This document shows, piece by piece, positions 60,779 to 64,000 of a DNA stretch of 64,000 bases; the first letter of the stretch is position 1; every line of letters starts with the position of its first letter. Source of the stretch: Streptosporangiales bacterium (GTDB lineage Bacteria > Actinomycetota > Actinomycetes > Streptosporangiales > WHST01). The position numbers and the translations under genes are program-made. The DNA lies in assembly GCA_009379825.1 (NCBI GenBank), contig WHTA01000005.1:88132-152131 (forward strand), in the 5' to 3' direction. Under the pieces are notes generated by a model, which searched no databases, was not told where the DNA came from, and worked only from the letters and a program-made list of their open reading frames with translations.

Positions 60779-62167
60779 TCATGTCGGCTGTCCCAGGTAA
60801 GCCCAGGGACGCAGCTCTTCGACGGCCTTGCCGACGCGGAAGACCGTGGCGTCGTCGTAGGTGTGGCCGACGATCTGGACGCCGGTGGGCAGTCCACAGC
60901 TGGCGTGGCCGCTCGGGACGTTGAGCACCGGGCAGCGGTTGGTGACGTTGAACGGGGCGGTCATCACCATCGCGTCGGGATCGGTGACGTCGTCGCCTGC
61001 GGGTATGCCTGGCACGGCGGTCGTCGGGCACAGCAATGCGTCGAACGGGTCCATCCCTTCGGCAAGCTGGCCCTGCAGCTGGTGTTCGACGCGCAGCCCG
61101 TCGAGGTAGCTGTGCTGCCTGCGGGCTGCTGCCATCTCGTCGGCGAAGGCGACGGTGTAGGCGTTCATCTTGTCGCGGTGCTCGGCGACCACCTCGGTGA
61201 CGATCGCGCCGAAGATGGTGGCGAAGTGGGCGCTGACGGCGGCGGCGAAGTCGTCGCGTCGCCAGGGCAGCTCGACCTCGTCGACGTGCGCGCCCGCGTC
61301 GGTCAGGGCATCGGCGACGGCACGTGTGTTGGCCGCGATCTCCGGGTGCACCTCGTAGTCGCCGAGCCTTACGCACAACGCGAGCCGCATCCCCGCGACG
61401 GACTCGTACTCTTCTGGCAGGACCTGTTTGGGCCGCAGCGAGGTGTGGTCGCGCGGGTCAGGCCCAGCCAGCACGTTGGTGAAGGCCAGGCAGTCGTCGA
61501 CCGTACGTGCCAGCGGTCCGTCCCCGCGGTAGTGGTCGAGGGACAGCGGTGTGGCGCCGGGAATCCTGCCATACGGCGCCTTGTAGCCGACAGTGCCGGT
61601 GAACGCCGCCGGGATGCGGGTGGAGCCACCGATGTCGGAGCCGGTGGCGAGCAGTGAGGTACCGGCGGCGAGGGAAGCGGCCGAGCCGCCGGACGATCCG
61701 CCCGGGGTGTAGTCCGGGTTCCACGGGTTACGGGTGACGCCCCAGAGCTTGGTGTGCGTGAAACAGGCGATGCTGAACTCGGGCGTGGTGGTACGGGCGT
61801 GGATGATGCCGCCGGCGTCGAGGATCCGGTCGACAACGGGCACGTTCTCGGCCGCGACGTTGCCCAGGTTGGCCAGCGACCCTTCGGTGAGCGACCGCCC
61901 GGCGATCGCGTGCTTCTCCTTGGTGGCGACGGGGATCCCCTCGAGCGGCCGTGGCGCTGGCCCGTTGCCGAGGAAGCGTTGCTCGGCCCGAGCCGCCTCC
62001 CGCAGCGCCTGGTCGAAGAGCCGCTCGGTGAACGCGTTGACGACCGGCTCGACCTGCTCGGTGTGCGCGATCAACGCCCGCATCAGCTCCACCGGGGAAA
62101 GCTCGTGTTCCCTGAAGAGCCGGCTGGCCTCGGTGGCGCTCAGGTAGCACAGGTCGGTGTCGGGCAT
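60779..62167 (-). CDS. Amidase-signature-family hydrolase
   Basis: A 462-residue amidase from ATG 62167 behind 'TTGGAGACC'. The Ser-cisSer-Lys triad is visible: lysine in 'LEGIPVATKEKHAIAGRSLT', the serine pair in 'TPGGSSGGSAASLAAGTSLL' and 'GSDIGGSTRIPAAFTGTVGY'. 'ARTVDDCLAFTNVLAGPDP' and the C-terminal 'PSGHASCGLPTGVQIVG' are typical of aryl/acyl amidases and AtzF/Asp-type relatives. It is intact between two broken genes. Near hydantoinase genes it could hydrolyse carbamoyl or amide products, but the rearranged setting makes that uncertain. Confidence 0.9.
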   Translation of the reverse strand: MPDTDLCYLSATEASRLFREHELSPVELMRALIAHTEQVEPVVNAFTERLFDQALREAARAEQRFLGNGPAPRPLEGIPVATKEKHAIAGRSLTEGSLANLGNVAAENVPVVDRILDAGGIIHARTTTPEFSIACFTHTKLWGVTRNPWNPDYTPGGSSGGSAASLAAGTSLLATGSDIGGSTRIPAAFTGTVGYKAPYGRIPGATPLSLDHYRGDGPLARTVDDCLAFTNVLAGPDPRDHTSLRPKQVLPEEYESVAGMRLALCVRLGDYEVHPEIAANTRAVADALTDAGAHVDEVELPWRRDDFAAAVSAHFATIFGAIVTEVVAEHRDKMNAYTVAFADEMAAARRQHSYLDGLRVEHQLQGQLAEGMDPFDALLCPTTAVPGIPAGDDVTDPDAMVMTAPFNVTNRCPVLNVPSGHASCGLPTGVQIVGHTYDDATVFRVGKAVEELRPWAYLGQPT

Positions 62168-62195
62168 GTCGGTCTCCAAGGTCGTTGTCGTACGC

Positions 62196-62372
62196 TCACG
62201 CCGTCTCGCCCAGCTGCCGGTCACGGAGTCGGGTTGGACGCCAACCGGGGCGAGGGACGCTGTCACGCAGCAGCTGGGTGTACGGGTGTTGCGGGCGGTC
62301 GAGTATCTGGTCGGTGCGGCCGTGTTCGACGATCTGGCCGTCCCGCATGACGATCGCGTCGTCGGCGGCCTG
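62196..62372 (-). pseudogene. Peptide-type ABC ATPase, C-terminal fragment
   Basis: The last 58 residues of a DppD/F-like ATPase remain: 'ADDAIVMRDGQIVEHGRTDQ', 'ILDRPQHPYTQLLRDSVPRP' and a short tail. This is the segment after the H-loop plus the oligo-HPY helix start. Everything with the Walker motifs is missing; upstream DNA is the body of a ROK gene on the opposite strand. It ends 28 bp before the amidase start, so an importer-amidase operon probably stood here before the truncation. Confidence 0.7.
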
Positions 62373-63065
62373 GGTTGGGTGAACGTCCCGCTGAGAGAGC
62401 TGACGCAGCGCGACCTGCCGGGCCCAGTCTTCGTGGAGAGCACCTGGCGAGGGCTGGCCCAGACCGAACTCCTGCTCGGCCGCACGACCTTGTCCCGCGA
62501 TTTCTTGCTTCTCTTCGTGGGCAACGTCATCGGAGCAGCCATCGTCATCAACGGGAAGATCCATGCCGGCGTACACTCCGCAGCCGGCGACATCGCCCAT
62601 CTCGCCGTCTCGCAACGGGGCGGCCGCTGCGCGGAATGCCACCAGCAGAACTGCTTCTTGACCGTCGCAAGCGATCAGGCCGTCCTCGACCGCGCCGCGG
62701 CGGACGGCCTGTTGCCGCCCGACGCTTCGGACGAGCAGCTCGTCGACTTCCTCGCCACAGCTGCGACGTCGACGCAGCGGCGACTCCTACGGCCACGCGC
62801 CCGAGCCATCGGCGAGGTGGCGGCCAGTCTCGTCGACATCCTCGACCCCGAGGCGGTCATCCTCGCCGACCCGATGTACATGGCTCACGGCTACCACCAA
62901 GACCTCTCGGCCGGCGCCGCACGCAGACGCAGAAACGGCCTCGAACCGGGCCTGTTGCTGCATACCGTCCCCGACGCTGTCCTCCCAGCGGCCACAAACG
63001 CCCTCAACACGTTCTACGACGACCCGCTGGCACCGGAAAGGCCAGCCCCTTACCTGCCGTCCTGA
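62373..63065 (+). pseudogene. ROK-family protein, N-terminal part missing
   Basis: About 230 residues of the sugar-kinase/NagC-like ROK fold remain, starting at 'GWVNVPLRELTQRDLPGPVF'. 'FLLLFVGNVIGAAIVINGKI' and 'HSAAGDIAHLAVSQRGGRCA' with 'ECHQQNCF' give the ROK glycine loop and zinc-binding cysteine motif (Cys-x-Glu-Cys-x4-Cys in variant form). The helix-turn-helix or phosphate-1 region that should precede it is absent. The last 25 residues are less conserved. It has no own start signals, since the frame upstream is antisense to the ABC fragment. Confidence 0.72.
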
Positions 63066-63104
63066 GCTTCCTCGGACCGCATTGGCCCGGGTCGGCGATG
63101 TGTG

Positions 63105-63828
63105 TCAGCTGGCGATGTACACGGTGCTGGCTGAGGTGCCGCGGGTGAGCGGGTTGGGAAACGTGATCACATGCGCCTCCTCGCTCTCGAAGACGTCCGC
63201 GAGCACGGCGCGGAAATCGGCGTCGGGCGGGTCGTCCGACCACAGGGCGAAGACGCCGCCGGGGTGGAGGTGGCGGGTGGGGTTGCGTATGCCGGCCGGC
63301 GTGTAGAACGCGGCGTGGCTCGGGTGCAGGACATGTCGTCGCGTGTGGTCGATGTCGACGAGAATGGCGTGGAACCGCCGTCCGGGCGTGGCCGGATCGA
63401 ACCCGACGTCGCTGCCTACCATGGCGAAGAAGTCCCCGCCCAACAGGCGAGTCCGCGGGTCCGACGCCAAGCCGACGGTGTCGGGCAGCAGCCCGCGCAT
63501 GCCAGTCGATGACCTCGTCGAGCGCCTCCACCACCTGCAACGAGCGAACCCGCGGGTCTTGCAGCACGGCGTGCGCGGTGTAACCGAGCCCGAGCCCGCC
63601 GACGAGGACGTCGACGTCGGTATCGGCCACCTCTCCCAGACCGAGATGCGCGAGCTCGGTCTCCCCCACCGTGAACAGGCTCGACATGAGGAACTCGTCA
63701 TCGAGCTTCACCTCGTACACGTCGACCTGGAGAGAAGGTTCGAGGCGCCGCCGCAGAATGATGGTTCCCATGGTCGTCTCGCGCCAGGCGAGTTCCTCGA
63801 AGCGGGCGCTCAAGACCGGGACCTCCAA
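63105..63828 (-). pseudogene. Spermidine synthase-like protein, one frameshift
   Basis: From TTG 63828 (ATG 63771 is an alternative) the N-terminus reads 'RFEELAWRETTMGTIILRRR' and 'VDVYEVKLDDEFLMSSLFTV'; the SAM-fold core 'VDVLVGGLGLGYTAHAVLQD' and 'SLQVVEALDEVIDWH' follows. At about 63497 the frame breaks, and the rest is in the next frame: 'RTRLLGGDFFAMVGSDVGFD', 'FHAILVDIDHTRRHVLHPSH' and 'FESEEAHVITFPNPLTRGTS'. This group resembles spermidine synthase in fold but often lacks polyamine context. One indel separates two otherwise well-kept halves. Confidence 0.72.
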
Positions 63829-64000
63829 CGACGAAAAGTGGCCGGCGCACTGATACGCCTGGGTCCGTCACCGTACTCCGTGGCACGCCAGCCCTCGGCG
63901 GCGAGCTGCTCGCGCCTCTCGATCGCTGGAGGCAGTGCCGGGATGGTCAGGACGTCGACGGTCACCTGGTTGACACAGCGGCGAACGGGAAGGCTCCTGG
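63810..64000 (-). other. Open frame running off the window end, unrecognised
   Basis: The frame is open for about 62 codons from the window edge to a TGA at 63810, with a possible GTG at 63965. The visible peptide includes 'VTVDVLTIPALPPAIERREQ' and 'LAAEGWRATEYGDGPRRISA'. I do not recognise a family. It overlaps the start of the spermidine-synthase-like gene by 19 bp, so it could be the 3' end of an upstream coupled gene, or only chance open frame in GC-rich DNA. Confidence 0.25.

Noticed and set aside
61023..61657. Open frames on the plus strand opposite the amidase
   Set aside because: Antisense to an enzyme with an intact Ser-cisSer-Lys triad and a good ribosome site; no family resemblance.

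Overview
The window is high-GC DNA with densely packed genes, short intergenic gaps, frequent GTG/TTG starts and 4-bp ATGA-type overlaps. With the gene families present (peptide and sugar ABC importers, FCD-type GntR regulators, CGNR and LtrA proteins, an ECF41-like sigma-factor tail, an IdeR/DmdR-like iron box) it looks like a soil-type actinobacterium. It is accessory catabolic and regulatory DNA: no rRNA, tRNA, CRISPR array, phage gene or transposase was recognised. The assignment to a group is inference.

Layout. (1) 0-8.9 kb, plus strand: two FAD-dependent oxidoreductases, a complete peptide-type ABC importer (two permeases, Tat lipoprotein, two ATPases) and an SDR, apparently one operon. 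(2) 8.9-10.9 kb: a frameshifted GNAT, a PrxQ-like peroxiredoxin divergent from a VOC protein, and a DUF2752 membrane protein. (3) 10.9-24 kb: a catabolic cluster in two minus-strand units around a GntR regulator. One unit is TcuA-like flavoprotein + aconitase-family large and small subunits; the other is aldehyde dehydrogenase + MHS symporter + second TcuA-like flavoprotein + two beta-hydroxyacid dehydrogenases + metallo-hydrolase + PrpF-family isomerase + LLM flavoprotein. Both units have a TTGCATGCA(A/T) element at the promoter, so one regulon is likely; the chemistry points to an unsaturated or tricarboxylic-type acid. (4) 24-30.8 kb: DUF1801, polysaccharide deacetylase, a ketopantoate-reductase relic, a siderophore-interacting protein fused to an O-methyltransferase, an AraC regulator, a PLP decarboxylase and a methyltransferase. 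A 44-bp perfect palindrome with an iron-box core lies between AraC and the SIP gene.

(5) 30.8-42.9 kb: a divergent sugar locus. Minus strand: sulfatase, GH36-like glycosidase, IlvD/Edd dehydratase, DapA-like aldolase, SDR. Plus strand: sugar ABC importer (binding protein and two permeases, no ATPase), GntR, second sulfatase. A 19-bp palindrome sits in the shared promoter. Neither sulfatase has a signal peptide, which suggests import of a sulfated glycan followed by cytosolic desulfation and a non-phosphorylative Entner-Doudoroff-like route. (6) 42.9-50.9 kb: CGNR/hydrolase pair, TetR/P450 pair, and a persulfide-type module (cysteine desulfurase, ArsR-rhodanese, MBL-rhodanese protein, MFS). 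(7) 50.9-64 kb: a decayed zone with a broken GH43, an SDR, LtrA, a damaged LysR, DUF998, hydantoinase HyuB (frameshifted) and HyuA (5' end missing), a sigma-factor tail, an amidase, an ABC-ATPase tail, a ROK tail and a frameshifted spermidine-synthase-like gene.

At least nine reading frames are broken by small indels, often in short G/C runs, and two points (about 60.33 and 62.37 kb) join two genes that both lack their 5' ends. Some indels may be consensus errors, but the truncations and relics argue that part of this is real decay or rearrangement.
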